A DNA stretch of 64,000 nucleotides from an uncultured Pseudomonadota bacterium (GTDB lineage Bacteria; Pseudomonadota; Alphaproteobacteria; RF32; CAG-239). The stretch lies in contig CACWKS010000001.1 of the NCBI GenBank assembly GCA_902761535.1, positions 35,682 to 99,681 on the forward strand, given 5' to 3'. A model generated the notes under the pieces. It was not told the DNA's origin. It ran no database searches and saw only the letters and a list, made by a program, of their open reading frames with translations. The position numbers and the translations under genes are program-made. This document shows, in pieces, positions 17,426 to 26,946 of this stretch (position 1 is its first letter; each line of letters begins with the position of its first letter).

Positions 17426-18508
17426 TTACTCTTTACGTTTTCTCACAACAATTGAATTACCGGCATCCTCTTGAGCTTTTCTCACTGCCGTAATAGTATG
17501 CTCTATCAGTTCTTTAGCCGTCCGCGACACATCTGGAAAAACACTACACCCCACTGAATATTTTAATTCATGTCGCATAAAATTATCATTAACCCCGTCA
17601 TCTAACACCTCTTTTATCCTTCGCAGGTAATAATCAAGTTCAAACTCATCTTTTAAATTGCTCAACAAAATCCAAAAATGATACTTTAAACCTTTTGAAA
17701 CTGTAACTGTTTTGGGCAAATTAAACACCAAATTATCCGCCAATCGCTTTATAGCAGCATCTTCAAAATTAATTTTTCTTAAATCTTTAATGTTATCAAT
17801 ATTAATAGCTAAAACAGCCACTCTGTTGGCTAAAACCGTTTTATTTGCTTCCCGTACAGCCAATATTGCCATTTGCAAACGATCTTCAAACAAAAAGAAA
17901 CATGGTAATCCGGTAACTTCATCATATAATCCGCCATTATTATTAGTTGTCTTGCTTTGTATTTTTTCACCAACCAAAATAAACGAGAAATGCTCAATAT
18001 CCGACAAATAAATAGCTTTCAAATTCAACTCTTGTATTTTCCCGTCTTTGTAATTAAACCTTATTTTTAATACTTTATGAGATGTTAACATTTCTCCTAT
18101 ATTATTAGCCAACAAATTCCAATCTTCTTTATAAACCATTTCCAGAAATTTGTGCTGTAATACACTAGCTGATGAGGTAATATTCATCAGTTTCTGAGCC
18201 GTTTTATTCACATAAACAAGCAGATCATCTTGAACAATAAATATCGGATAATTAGCATCGTCAAACACAGTACTTATAATATCCGATAACTTAACATCTA
18301 ATGTATACCACCCTTCTTCTTGCCGTTTAACCGCATCTTCCGCATCTTGAATTTCTTCACTTTTTTGAGATAAAGTCTCTAATTCAGACAAATTTACATT
18401 ATATTTTTCAGCTTCATTCAATACAGATAAATCAACGGAGGAAGGCCTTCTATTCGCATATGCCCCCTCTAAAAAATCAGTCATATCTTTTTTAACTGCT
18501 TCAACCAT
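17426..18508 (-). CDS. PAS domain protein with degenerate GGDEF domain
   Basis: After a charged N-terminal helix (1-70), residues about 75-190 look like a PAS sensor domain (IFIVQDDLLVYVNKTAQKLMNI, YKEDWNLLANNI). From YDEVTGLPCFFLFEDRL near 195 the sequence follows the diguanylate cyclase fold through KYSVGCSVFP to the C-terminal helix. The GGDEF signature itself is missing: the expected position reads YHFWILLSNL, with no acidic metal ligands. It is therefore probably a non-catalytic, regulatory GGDEF. It is divergent from the pseudokinase gene across a 126-bp gap, so the two may share regulation. Confidence 0.75.
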   Translation of the reverse strand: MVEAVKKDMTDFLEGAYANRRPSSVDLSVLNEAEKYNVNLSELETLSQKSEEIQDAEDAVKRQEEGWYTLDVKLSDIISTVFDDANYPIFIVQDDLLVYVNKTAQKLMNITSSASVLQHKFLEMVYKEDWNLLANNIGEMLTSHKVLKIRFNYKDGKIQELNLKAIYLSDIEHFSFILVGEKIQSKTTNNNGGLYDEVTGLPCFFLFEDRLQMAILAVREANKTVLANRVAVLAINIDNIKDLRKINFEDAAIKRLADNLVFNLPKTVTVSKGLKYHFWILLSNLKDEFELDYYLRRIKEVLDDGVNDNFMRHELKYSVGCSVFPDVSRTAKELIEHTITAVRKAQEDAGNSIVVRKRKE

Positions 18509-18634
18509 CTGTAACTACCCGCTCGTTTGTATTAAAATATATTTTTATCATTTTCATAAAAAAAATTTGCATTTTATTAACAATATAATGATAAACAATA
18601 CTTATTTGATGAACCTCTATCGAAAGAATATCGC

Positions 18635-20647
18635 ATGACCGATGATGATGAAGAAAAAGATGAAAAAGAAAAAATAAACGATGAACAACCTGTGCAAAAT
18701 ACAAATGCAGATAGCATTTTGCTAAAGGAACGCTTTGAAATAAATCTCACTCACCCTATGCCTGAATTTAACTGCAATGGTGCATCGGCATTCGAAGCAA
18801 TTGATAAAACGAATCCGAGCAGAGCTTTATTTGCTTTAATTTGCTTGGATGAACTCCCTCGTTTATCTTATCTTCCTTATATGAAATCAATTGATTCCCC
18901 CTTTATACTTAAATTAGTTGAATATGGACATGTTGAATTCAATAATTTCGAAACCATCGCCTTAATTTATAATCGCCCTAAAGGACCGAGAGCCGATAAA
19001 TTTCTTGAAATATCCGACCCAATGAGTGGAGAAATTTTCCGCTCATTAACCTTATCACTTTTATCGGCTTGTGACGTTCTCAAGACTTTCGGGCTCACTC
19101 ATCGAGCTATTCGCCTGGATAATGTATATTTTACCGATTCCTCTCGTAAAGAACTCATGCTCGGTGACTGTCTTGCATCATTTCCTTCTTACCACCAACC
19201 CTTAATTTATGAAACCATCGAAAATTCCTTATGCCCGCCGCAATCTCGCGGCAACGGTATAATCGATCATGACATATATGCATGCGGCGTTGTCCTCTTA
19301 GAATTAGTACTAAATCACGACATAAAATCCGAACTTTCACCAGGAGAAATGGTCCGCCAAAAATTAAAAAATTCATCTTTTAATTTTTTATCCAATAATG
19401 AAAAAATCCCTGCACGTATCAGTACGGTATTGCACTGTCTTCTGGATGATAACAGCGAAAAAAGAAACGATTATAATACAATTCTCAACTATTTTGACGG
19501 CAAAAGTGCTAATTTGATGCCAGAAACCAATGATCGTTCCAATAAAGCACTGGTAATCAATGGTGAAAAATGCTATACACGTAAAAGTGCCGCATTATCA
19601 ATATTAAACAATCCAGATTTTGGACTTGAAGTCATTCAAAGCGGCAAAATACTTGAATGGGTTAAAAGCGGATTAGAAAACGAAAAACTTCACGCCAAAC
19701 TGCAAAACGTTATAACTTCGGAAAAAGACAATCCCGATAAATCAAACCTTTTAGCAAAAATCTGCATATATCTTGACAGCAACCTGCCTCTCAAATGCGA
19801 CGATACTTATCTGTTTCCGGGTGGCATAGCTAAAACTATTTTTTATAACAAAAAAAATAATATACCCTTAACTTATTTGCAAAATTTAATTTCTTCAGAT
19901 ATCATCAAATTATGGTACCAAGAACAACCTTATTTGCGCGCCCCCAGCAACGCCAGTGAATTCGGCATGTATCTTATGCGCAATGACTATGGCTATGGTT
20001 TTGAACGCATTATGTACGACTTTGACGAAGATCTTCCCTGCATAAGTCCTTTATTAGGTAATTTTTTCGTTAACAATACTTCGCGTTTGCTTGCTGCACT
20101 TAACAATAATCACTCTAATTTTTCGACTACCCCTTTTGATAAAAGTATTATCGCTTATCTGCGTTGCAAAATGGGTAAAAAGATTGATGGGATTATTGTT
20201 GACATTAATGCTAATCAGGATGCTATCAAAATCGGAGCAATAATCCGCCTGTATGCCACCATCCAAAACAAACAAGGCCCTTCCCAGTTGATCAACCTTA
20301 CTCAATGGTTGGCAAATGCGGCAAAGTCGGTAATTCAAAGCTACCATAACATAAAATATCAAAAATATCTTGAACAAGAAATAATTAAAATATCCAAAAG
20401 CGGCAAAATAATGGATTTGGTAGATATTCTTGAAAATGAAGAGGCGCGCACTCGTGATCGCAATGATTTTGCCGAAGCCCTCAAAACAGTTAATTTCCTG
20501 ATTGCCGAAAAAAATAAAATTCTCAGCGGCGATTCCAAAATTGATGATGAAGCTCGCGAATTAGCACTGCGTTTCTCTTCCATTCTCTCTGTTTTAACCA
20601 TGCTCAGCACTTTTGTGTTCAGCCTAATCTACTGGATGATAAAATAA
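18635..20647 (+). CDS. Large protein with a serine/threonine kinase-like (pseudokinase) domain and C-terminal membrane anchor
   Basis: Residues about 40-290 follow a eukaryotic-like kinase layout. The catalytic loop reads HRAIRLDNVYF near 155-165, with Ala in place of the catalytic Asp of HRD. A GDC in place of DFG follows near 177, and DIYACGVVLLEL near 211 matches subdomain IX. No convincing glycine loop or VAxK lysine is seen, so activity is doubtful. Residues 300-640 are of unknown fold, and a hydrophobic helix (SILSVLTMLSTFVFSLIYWMI) ends the protein. An acidic/lysine-rich tract opens it. The stop overlaps the next ATG, so the small membrane protein is probably a partner. Confidence 0.6.
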   Translation: MTDDDEEKDEKEKINDEQPVQNTNADSILLKERFEINLTHPMPEFNCNGASAFEAIDKTNPSRALFALICLDELPRLSYLPYMKSIDSPFILKLVEYGHVEFNNFETIALIYNRPKGPRADKFLEISDPMSGEIFRSLTLSLLSACDVLKTFGLTHRAIRLDNVYFTDSSRKELMLGDCLASFPSYHQPLIYETIENSLCPPQSRGNGIIDHDIYACGVVLLELVLNHDIKSELSPGEMVRQKLKNSSFNFLSNNEKIPARISTVLHCLLDDNSEKRNDYNTILNYFDGKSANLMPETNDRSNKALVINGEKCYTRKSAALSILNNPDFGLEVIQSGKILEWVKSGLENEKLHAKLQNVITSEKDNPDKSNLLAKICIYLDSNLPLKCDDTYLFPGGIAKTIFYNKKNNIPLTYLQNLISSDIIKLWYQEQPYLRAPSNASEFGMYLMRNDYGYGFERIMYDFDEDLPCISPLLGNFFVNNTSRLLAALNNNHSNFSTTPFDKSIIAYLRCKMGKKIDGIIVDINANQDAIKIGAIIRLYATIQNKQGPSQLINLTQWLANAAKSVIQSYHNIKYQKYLEQEIIKISKSGKIMDLVDILENEEARTRDRNDFAEALKTVNFLIAEKNKILSGDSKIDDEARELALRFSSILSVLTMLSTFVFSLIYWMIK

Positions 20648-21126
20648 TGAAAGCTCCTCAACCTCTTAATTCCAAAAATAACAAAGTTGGCACATCTAAA
20701 ATCAACTCTTTTCAAAAATTTTTGATTTCTTTAGGGTTAATGATTGTGGCATTTACTGTTCTACCAGTTGTTGTAGTGCTGTTTATCGGTTTTCTCCCCA
20801 CTCTGACAGCCGTAGTTACTGATACTAAAAATATTAACAAAATAACCACTATAGGCTGCCTTAACATGTCCGGTCTGATTGTCTGTCTCCATCACATTTT
20901 TATACAACTGGCCTCCGGTGCACCTTTTGCAATTCGTAACAATATAACCAATATTATAATCATGCTGGGTGCTGCCGCTATAGGTGCAATGCTTTACTAT
21001 GTTTTGCCTGATTTGTTTGCCTTTATATTTAAAAATTCTGCCCAGCATCGCCTCAAAACCATCAATCACCGTCTTAATAAATATGCTGAAAACTGGAGTA
21101 ATATTTTACCCGAAGAACACCAATAG
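20647..21126 (+). CDS. Small integral membrane protein coupled to the pseudokinase
   Basis: 159 residues, no family recognised. A Lys/Asn-rich cytoplasmic start is followed by about three or four hydrophobic segments (FLISLGLMIVAFTVLPVVVVLFIGF, GLIVCLHHIFIQLA, IIIMLGAAAIGAMLYYVLPDLFAFIF). A hydrophilic tail rich in His and Asn closes it. The ATG overlaps the upstream stop (TAATG), implying translational coupling with the pseudokinase, whose C-terminal helix could pair with it in the membrane. It converges on rluD with a one-base gap. Confidence 0.65.
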   Translation: MKAPQPLNSKNNKVGTSKINSFQKFLISLGLMIVAFTVLPVVVVLFIGFLPTLTAVVTDTKNINKITTIGCLNMSGLIVCLHHIFIQLASGAPFAIRNNITNIIIMLGAAAIGAMLYYVLPDLFAFIFKNSAQHRLKTINHRLNKYAENWSNILPEEHQ

Positions 21127-21127
21127 C

Positions 21128-22105
21128 CTATTTCAACCCTTGCAACACTTTTTGCAATTGTTGCAAATCATCAGGTAATTCGCTCTCAAAATACATTTTC
21201 TCTCCGCTTATCGGATGAACAAAACCCAAGCTCTGAGCATGCAAAGCCTGACGCGGAAACTCATTCAAATATTTTTTTACATCATCGGCAATTTTCTTAT
21301 CATTTATTTTTTTAGACTTCGTATAAACTTTATCGCCGAGAAGATTATTCCCTTTTGAAGCTAAATGCACTCTTATCTGATGAGTGCGTCCTGTCTCCAA
21401 ATTACATTTTACTTTAGCTGCCAAACCGCCGTAATTTTCAACAACCTGATAATGTGTAACGGCTCTTTTACCGTTACGCTGTACGATTGCCATTTTTTTT
21501 CTGTCATACGGACTGCGCCCGATATCACCTTCAATCACTCCGTTCAAAGGAGCCGGCACTCCGTAACAAAAAGCATAATAAGTTCGGTCAATCGAATGTT
21601 CGGCAAATTGTTCACACAACAACCGATGGGCGTTATCATTTTTTGCCACCACCAACAATCCTGAAGTCTCCTTATCAATCCGATGAACAATCCCCGGACG
21701 CTTAACTCCTCCTATACCGGACAAATCATGACACCAAAACAACAAAGCATTCACCAAAGTCCCTTTACTCACTCCTGCCGCAGGGTGCACCACCATTCCT
21801 GCCGGTTTATTAACCACAATAATTGCCTCATCTTGATAAACAATCTCCAGCGGAATATCCTCCGGCTGAGGTAAAGCATCTTCCGCTTCCGGCAAAGTTA
21901 TTGCAAAAGATTCGCCTTCTTTCACCTTATAAGCATTATCGGCAATCGTCACATCATCACAAACCACATTTCCGCCTTCAATCAGCTTTTGCAGACGTGA
22001 ACGCGACATATCGGCAAGACATTCGCTCAAAAACTTATCAATTCTCACTCCCTTAAAATCTTTGTTAACTATCGGAGTGATATAAACATCATCAATCTGT
22101 GTCAT
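21128..22105 (-). CDS. rluD: 23S rRNA pseudouridine synthase RluD
   Basis: A RluA-family pseudouridine synthase, expected to modify U1911/1915/1917 of 23S rRNA helix 69. An N-terminal S4 RNA-binding domain (VRIDKFLSECLADMSRSRLQKLI) precedes the catalytic domain. The catalytic domain has NKPAGMVVHPA, the catalytic Asp in VHRIDKETSGLLV near 145-157, and ETGRTHQIRVHLA. Length (325 residues) and the S4 domain favour RluD over RluA. It is divergent from the small membrane gene that often accompanies it in alphaproteobacteria. Confidence 0.9.
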   Translation of the reverse strand: MTQIDDVYITPIVNKDFKGVRIDKFLSECLADMSRSRLQKLIEGGNVVCDDVTIADNAYKVKEGESFAITLPEAEDALPQPEDIPLEIVYQDEAIIVVNKPAGMVVHPAAGVSKGTLVNALLFWCHDLSGIGGVKRPGIVHRIDKETSGLLVVAKNDNAHRLLCEQFAEHSIDRTYYAFCYGVPAPLNGVIEGDIGRSPYDRKKMAIVQRNGKRAVTHYQVVENYGGLAAKVKCNLETGRTHQIRVHLASKGNNLLGDKVYTKSKKINDKKIADDVKKYLNEFPRQALHAQSLGFVHPISGEKMYFESELPDDLQQLQKVLQGLK

Positions 22106-22185
22106 AACTTATTTTTTAGTTGTTTTAATCCAATCAACAACTTATAATAAACCAAAAATATAAACTTGCAAGAGAGGTTTTTTCC

Positions 22186-22470
22186 ATGAACAAACTCAGA
22201 ATTGTCAAAGCAATCGTATTTTTACTGACTTTTCTAATTATTTTCGGCATGATACTGGCCGGTTATACCATTTACAAAAAGGTTCAACACCCTTCTTCAC
22301 AACAAAATTTAACTATAAGCTTAAATCAACCGAACGGCAGCCGTATCAGTGATATAAAAACTTCTAATGATGCATTATACATCTTAATCACCGGAGGCCG
22401 CCAACCCGACCGCATAGTTACGGTCCGTTCATCTGACTTATCTGTCGGTGCCACCATCAATTTACAATAA
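22186..22470 (+). CDS. Small single-pass membrane protein, possibly DUF6476-like
   Basis: 94 residues: a short basic N terminus, one transmembrane helix (about 8-30), and a periplasmic-side domain ending in a beta-rich segment (ALYILITGGRQPDRIVTVRSSDL). Similar short proteins sit beside rluD in other alphaproteobacteria and have been called DUF6476; I make that link from context and pattern only. It is followed after 11 bases by the acidic protein gene, so the two probably form an operon. Confidence 0.6.
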   Translation: MNKLRIVKAIVFLLTFLIIFGMILAGYTIYKKVQHPSSQQNLTISLNQPNGSRISDIKTSNDALYILITGGRQPDRIVTVRSSDLSVGATINLQ

Positions 22471-22481
22471 GGAAACCTGCC

Positions 22482-23435
22482 ATGTCTGATAACAAAGATT
22501 TTGACGCACTTCTCGACGAATTCATCAAAAAACAACTTGAGGATTCTGAAGACACTTTGGCTGAACTTGACGATACCGCATCTAAAAAAAGATTATCTCA
22601 TCATCAAGATGAAAATCCTTTTGATGATAACGACCAAACTGATCTCGATGAAGAAACTGATGATGACGATGAAAATGACGAAAGCAATCAAGATGATGAA
22701 GATGACTTTGATTTATCTTCCATCCCCGATATTGATCCTGATGAAGCCAAACTTCAAGAAGAAGAAAAACGCCTGTTTACGGCTTATAAGGAGCTCATCA
22801 AATCGGCAAGCAATTGTGCTCGCGAACATCAAGTCGAAGTTCCCGAATTTTATTTTTCGGCAGCTGAGCTTCTGCCGCGTTTTCGCCCATATCGCACAGA
22901 CAACCTTAAAGGTGACATAGCAACTTGTTGGGATATTCTTATTGCAACCGAAGCCGAAAAACTCGCCGGACTGCCGGTTAATGCCAGTGACGAACAAATT
23001 TTGGATTTTGCCGAAAAAATTTCTGCTCCTAATTTGCAACTTTCCCTGATTTCTTATGTCGAAACTTTAATTGAAATTGATGCTTGCGAAACCGCCTATA
23101 ACTTACGCAAAGTAAAATATCAAAAACACAAAATCGAAAAAGAACTTTATGAAGAAAAACAACGTCTTAATGAAAAAAAACGCCTTTATGTTCAGGCCAT
23201 AAAAGATCACCGCTTTCCGGTTGATGCCGACCGCTTGGTCACCAATTTTTTCAAAACAGCCGCCAAAGATCCGGCTAATGCCGAAAAAATATTGGAAAAC
23301 AATCCGGCAACCTTTGCTCCGATTCAGGTTGATAAAATTCCCAATCGCTTTTTCGGATTAATCAAAGCCGGTCCCGAAGACGGCAAAATAGTCAATAAAA
23401 AACTCGGAAAATTTTTAATTAAATTGAAAAAATAA
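22482..23435 (+). CDS. Hypothetical acidic cytoplasmic protein
   Basis: 317 residues, no recognised family. Residues 15-95 are very rich in Asp and Glu, suggesting disorder. Residues 95-200 are predicted helical, with EFYFSAAELLPRFRPYR. Residues about 205-240 (QKHKIEKELYEEKQRLNEKKR) look like a coiled coil. The C terminus is basic. SD AAGGAA lies at suitable spacing. No membrane segment or signal peptide. The gene lies between the rluD partner and the coupling-protein locus, and a new promoter follows it. Confidence 0.7.
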   Translation: MSDNKDFDALLDEFIKKQLEDSEDTLAELDDTASKKRLSHHQDENPFDDNDQTDLDEETDDDDENDESNQDDEDDFDLSSIPDIDPDEAKLQEEEKRLFTAYKELIKSASNCAREHQVEVPEFYFSAAELLPRFRPYRTDNLKGDIATCWDILIATEAEKLAGLPVNASDEQILDFAEKISAPNLQLSLISYVETLIEIDACETAYNLRKVKYQKHKIEKELYEEKQRLNEKKRLYVQAIKDHRFPVDADRLVTNFFKTAAKDPANAEKILENNPATFAPIQVDKIPNRFFGLIKAGPEDGKIVNKKLGKFLIKLKK

Positions 23436-23453
23436 TTTATTGACAAAAAGTAC

Positions 23454-23482
23454 TGGACAAAAAACAAAATATCTGCTACAAT
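23454..23482 (+). promoter_or_regulatory. Sigma-70 promoter of the coupling-protein locus
   Basis: TGGACA (23454-23459) and TACAAT (23477-23482) separated by 17 bp, about 30 bp upstream of a strong GGGAGG ribosome site. A TTGACA at 23440-23445 has no matching -10. Confidence 0.65.
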
Positions 23483-23515
23483 AGCTGTAATTAGAGATTT
23501 TAGAGGGAGGACATG

Positions 23516-25162
23516 ATGAGTACAACAGATGAGATTAGACGCAATATTGAAGAACAACGCCAAGAATATATTACTCGAGAAGAACGCCCAACACAAAGAA
23601 AGGATTATATTGCTCCTACCATAACGATTAGGACAGAAACATCCAATGATGATGCAAATAAGTTACCTCCTACACCTCTTGAAATCAACGAGAACAATCC
23701 CGGTGGTTTGACTATTCATGAACATACACCGGAAAACAAGCAAACGAATAATGCTCTCCCCGGCAAAGATAATACTGCCACAATTAAAAAAGGCGATGAA
23801 CCGCTTGATCTCGGACATTATGATGATGATAAAATTAAAATGTCTGATGGCGACATTATCGACTATATGATGAAAGAATGGATACAAGCCGGAATAGCTT
23901 GGTGTCTTGACAAGACCAGCGGACTTGGCGGTGCAATCCTTTATAATGCCAGCCGTACAGTCGGTAAAGGTACCAATAAGGTTGTGCGAAGAACTAAAGA
24001 ATTTGCCAAATCAGCAGCATCCTCTGTCCGCGACTCTATAGATCCGTTAAATGATAATATGGCGGATATGCTTCAAGATCACCTTAATACTGTTAATGAA
24101 TTGTCAGCCGCACCTCAGCCGCTCAACAATTTTATACGTAACGTTGCTACCGGATCAATCCGACTGGAAGGCAACACCTATAAATATCTTGATAAAGAAA
24201 AACAGAAATGGATTGAATCCAAATATACTTTAGATGATATACCTAAGCAACAATATGAATTTGTCATGGCTACCGCCAAAGAAACCATCATTGCTGATGC
24301 CTATCAATACGCTTATCAGGAACTTCCTGAAAATGAAAAAGAAGGTTATGATTTCAAAAAATTTAAAGATACTTATAGCAAAGTCTATGACTTGTCGATT
24401 AAACAATCTCAAAATAAAACTCTCGGCATAGAATTTCCTCAAGGATCAGGACAATACCTTCCTGATAAAGAACAACAAATCCTGAATAATAACCAACCTA
24501 TCAAACGGGCAATTGCTGATGCTTTCAATAATTTTAATAAACCCGACGGCAGGTGTGAGCAAATAACTCAACTTTCCCTTGAAAAGGCCAAACTTAACTC
24601 AGAAGCTAAGTTATTTGCTGAATATTATGCACAATATGCCATTAATAACGATAATATCAAAAATCCCGGCCAACGTGCTTCTACCCGTAAATTATCTAAA
24701 AAGCAACTTATCAACCTGAAAGAAGAATCTCGTGCTTATGCCACCAAGATGTTTTGGCAATTCCAACAGGCTCGTATTGATGGTAAAGAAGTTCCGTCAA
24801 ATAAAAAATTGATTGAACTGGCTAAAAACCAATGTGAAAACGCCAAAACAACATTGACGGAAAACGTTATCTATAATCAATACTATAATCCTGAAAATGT
24901 TAAAAAAGCAGACCGAGTCAATCAAAGTCCCGAAATGACTTTACCCGAAACATTTGTCGGCTATTATAAAATAATTGATAACAGAGCAAGTGAACTGGAT
25001 GTTTTAGCTAAAGAAGAGACAGCTCTTGGAAGAAGTTTAGAGGGTATAGATAAACAAAGAAGTAGAATTGGCAGGTTAAGAGTAACTGTCAACCAAGCCA
25101 CAAGTGCACAACAAGGCACATTGCCGATACCCCACCCCAACCAAGGGCACGGATCTCGTTAA
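23516..25162 (+). CDS. Hypothetical soluble protein of the coupling-protein locus
   Basis: 548 residues, not recognised. The first 110 residues are polar and low in hydrophobics (charged, Pro/Asn/Thr-rich). The rest is mostly helical and lysine/glutamine-rich, with an Ala/Gly/Ser patch near 130-165. The C terminus (IPHPNQGHGSR) is flexible. There is no signal peptide or membrane helix. Two ATGs lie in tandem (23513, 23516); the second has better spacing from GGGAGG. As the first gene of the operon ending in a VirD4-type ATPase it could be a substrate, adaptor or relaxase-like factor. No relaxase motif (HUH or catalytic Tyr cluster) was seen. Confidence 0.7.
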   Translation: MSTTDEIRRNIEEQRQEYITREERPTQRKDYIAPTITIRTETSNDDANKLPPTPLEINENNPGGLTIHEHTPENKQTNNALPGKDNTATIKKGDEPLDLGHYDDDKIKMSDGDIIDYMMKEWIQAGIAWCLDKTSGLGGAILYNASRTVGKGTNKVVRRTKEFAKSAASSVRDSIDPLNDNMADMLQDHLNTVNELSAAPQPLNNFIRNVATGSIRLEGNTYKYLDKEKQKWIESKYTLDDIPKQQYEFVMATAKETIIADAYQYAYQELPENEKEGYDFKKFKDTYSKVYDLSIKQSQNKTLGIEFPQGSGQYLPDKEQQILNNNQPIKRAIADAFNNFNKPDGRCEQITQLSLEKAKLNSEAKLFAEYYAQYAINNDNIKNPGQRASTRKLSKKQLINLKEESRAYATKMFWQFQQARIDGKEVPSNKKLIELAKNQCENAKTTLTENVIYNQYYNPENVKKADRVNQSPEMTLPETFVGYYKIIDNRASELDVLAKEETALGRSLEGIDKQRSRIGRLRVTVNQATSAQQGTLPIPHPNQGHGSR

Positions 25163-25171
25163 GGAACACTA

Positions 25172-25642
25172 ATGAGAAAAATTTTACGCCTTATTCGAGC
25201 TTTAATAATTGCTTGTGGATGGACATTTTTGTTTGTTTATCTTTTTCAAGCTTTATTCGTTTTAATTTGGAACTTTGATTTCACTTCCGATACTTCGTGG
25301 GCGATTATGCGTGAATATTGGAATCACGGCGGCATTATCAAATCAACGCTTGATATAGCATTATTTGCTGCACTGGCCTTATTACCGATATTATGGTATA
25401 TCGGATTACGCAAAGCCCTTAAAGTTGACTATTTGCAGCTTATTATCTCTCCTTTTAACAGATTTCGCCGCATAGCGGCTAACAAAACTTCTACTGAACG
25501 CATTGTTATCCGTAACATCAAATCCGGAGAACAACGTGCCGACGAAATCAAAGACGAATTAAGCTCGCTTAAACCTGAAAAAACTCAAAGTGCTCAGTTT
25601 ATTCGCACTGAAATAAGAGAAAAAAGATCTGATGATAAATAA
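25172..25642 (+). CDS. Two-helix membrane protein, paralogue of the following gene
   Basis: 156 residues. Two hydrophobic segments (about 8-33 and 62-84) flank a Trp-rich loop (NFDFTSDTSWAIMREYWNHGG), and a charged cytoplasmic C-terminal region follows. The N-terminal pattern (R-LIRALIIACGW, WNFDF, W--HGGII, ALLPI) is repeated in the next gene, so the two arose by duplication. It is 9 bases after the upstream gene. It probably sits with the coupling ATPase at the inner membrane; no family was recognised. Confidence 0.7.
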   Translation: MRKILRLIRALIIACGWTFLFVYLFQALFVLIWNFDFTSDTSWAIMREYWNHGGIIKSTLDIALFAALALLPILWYIGLRKALKVDYLQLIISPFNRFRRIAANKTSTERIVIRNIKSGEQRADEIKDELSSLKPEKTQSAQFIRTEIREKRSDDK

Positions 25643-25702
25643 AATAAGTTTTTTATTAACCAATTCCGGTTACCATAACAAAAGATATTTTGGAGTCAAC
25701 AA

Positions 25703-26935
25703 TTGAGGGCTGCTTTTGTGTTATTACGAATAATCGTTGTCGGAATTTTATGGAGTGTGTTGTTCATCGAAGGTATTCGTGTTATTTTGATGACCAATTG
25801 GCACTTTGATATTTTTCGCTTAACTCATTGGCAACATGCTTGGAATTTGTGGCGTTCCGGTTGGGTTATTGACGAAACCAAAGAATGGGCCTTTATTTTG
25901 ATTGTTTTAGCAGCTGTTCCCGTATGGTTAACCATTTGGGCAGCTTTAAGCATAATCAATTGGGAAACTTTATTCCAAAATCTCTGGAATTCTATTCGCT
26001 CAATTCTTAAAAATATTATGAACAGCAATTTTAGCAAAGTATTGCCCAAAACTAATTCCGTCAAAGCCGCTCCGACCAAAAAAACCAATGTTACTCGCAG
26101 CAAAAATCCCAGTTATTCATTAGAAGAAAACACTCCCAATCTCTCTCCCGAACGACGTGCCCAGTTGACCGGTGTTCCCTATAAACCCCATGCTCCCGGC
26201 GCCAAAAACAAACCGACTCCCAAGCCGGCACCGAAAGAATTTTCTCACTCATTATTTGAGCTTAGCAATGATGATGATACTTTTGATTTCGACTTATTTG
26301 AAGAAAGCACCCCCGAAACCAAACCGTCTTTAACTCCTGAGCCGATGGCCCCCGCACCTCGCAACAATACTGAAAAATCATCATCACCCAGAAAACGCAA
26401 CGATACTGCCGGAGAAAACAAAAATAAAAATTATCACTCTAATTCAACCTTTGAAGTATTGAAACAAAAAGGTTATGAGATTATTTCAGGCATCACTCTT
26501 AATGATGTATACATCGACTTTGTCGGTGTTTCGCAAAATTCAATCTGCCTATGCCTTAACGACAAAGAAATCGGCGATTGGTTGGCTGATGAAGAACGTT
26601 TCAATGATGAAGAGCCGCTTTGGTTTTCCGAGAGTTCACACCGCATATCTCCGGTTCGTAAAATTGCTATTGCCCAGACCGCTCTTAATGATAAATTAAC
26701 CTCTGCTGAATTAAAATTTAAGGTCAATGCTTACGTTATCGAACAGATCGGCAACATCATCAATGCTGAAGATATGTTTGATATATGGAAAGATTTGCAT
26801 ATAAATGTAACTCGCATTGACCGCGGCACTCCTAAAGAAATACCTTTGTTCGCCAAAAAGTTGGAAGATGCCGATGGTCATGTTGACAAAGCTCTTTTTG
26901 ACAAGTTAAAAAAACTTTTGCGCAATAATGATTAA
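25703..26935 (+). CDS. Membrane protein with long linker and C-terminal soluble domain
   Basis: 410 residues starting at TTG 25703, which has GGAG seven bases upstream; no ATG fits. The N-terminal 90 residues copy the two-helix, Trp-rich design of the preceding protein (TNWHFDIFRLTHWQHAWNLW). A Pro/Ser/Lys-rich linker (about 110-240) follows. The final domain (about 245-410, FEVLKQKGYEIISGITL ... KKLLRNND) has mixed alpha/beta character and is unassigned. It lies 11 bases before the VirD4-like gene. The architecture suggests an inner-membrane anchor presenting a cytoplasmic domain to the ATPase. Confidence 0.7.
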   Translation: MRAAFVLLRIIVVGILWSVLFIEGIRVILMTNWHFDIFRLTHWQHAWNLWRSGWVIDETKEWAFILIVLAAVPVWLTIWAALSIINWETLFQNLWNSIRSILKNIMNSNFSKVLPKTNSVKAAPTKKTNVTRSKNPSYSLEENTPNLSPERRAQLTGVPYKPHAPGAKNKPTPKPAPKEFSHSLFELSNDDDTFDFDLFEESTPETKPSLTPEPMAPAPRNNTEKSSSPRKRNDTAGENKNKNYHSNSTFEVLKQKGYEIISGITLNDVYIDFVGVSQNSICLCLNDKEIGDWLADEERFNDEEPLWFSESSHRISPVRKIAIAQTALNDKLTSAELKFKVNAYVIEQIGNIINAEDMFDIWKDLHINVTRIDRGTPKEIPLFAKKLEDADGHVDKALFDKLKKLLRNND

Positions 26936-26946
26936 GTGAGGATATT

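Noticed and set aside
17426..18508. Active diguanylate cyclase
   Set aside because: The fold is present but the GGDEF residues are replaced (YHFWILLSNL region), so cyclase activity is not supported.
13196..22105. Prophage or integrative island after tRNA-Ala
   Set aside because: No integrase, capsid, terminase or replication gene. parE and rluD in this stretch are core genes.
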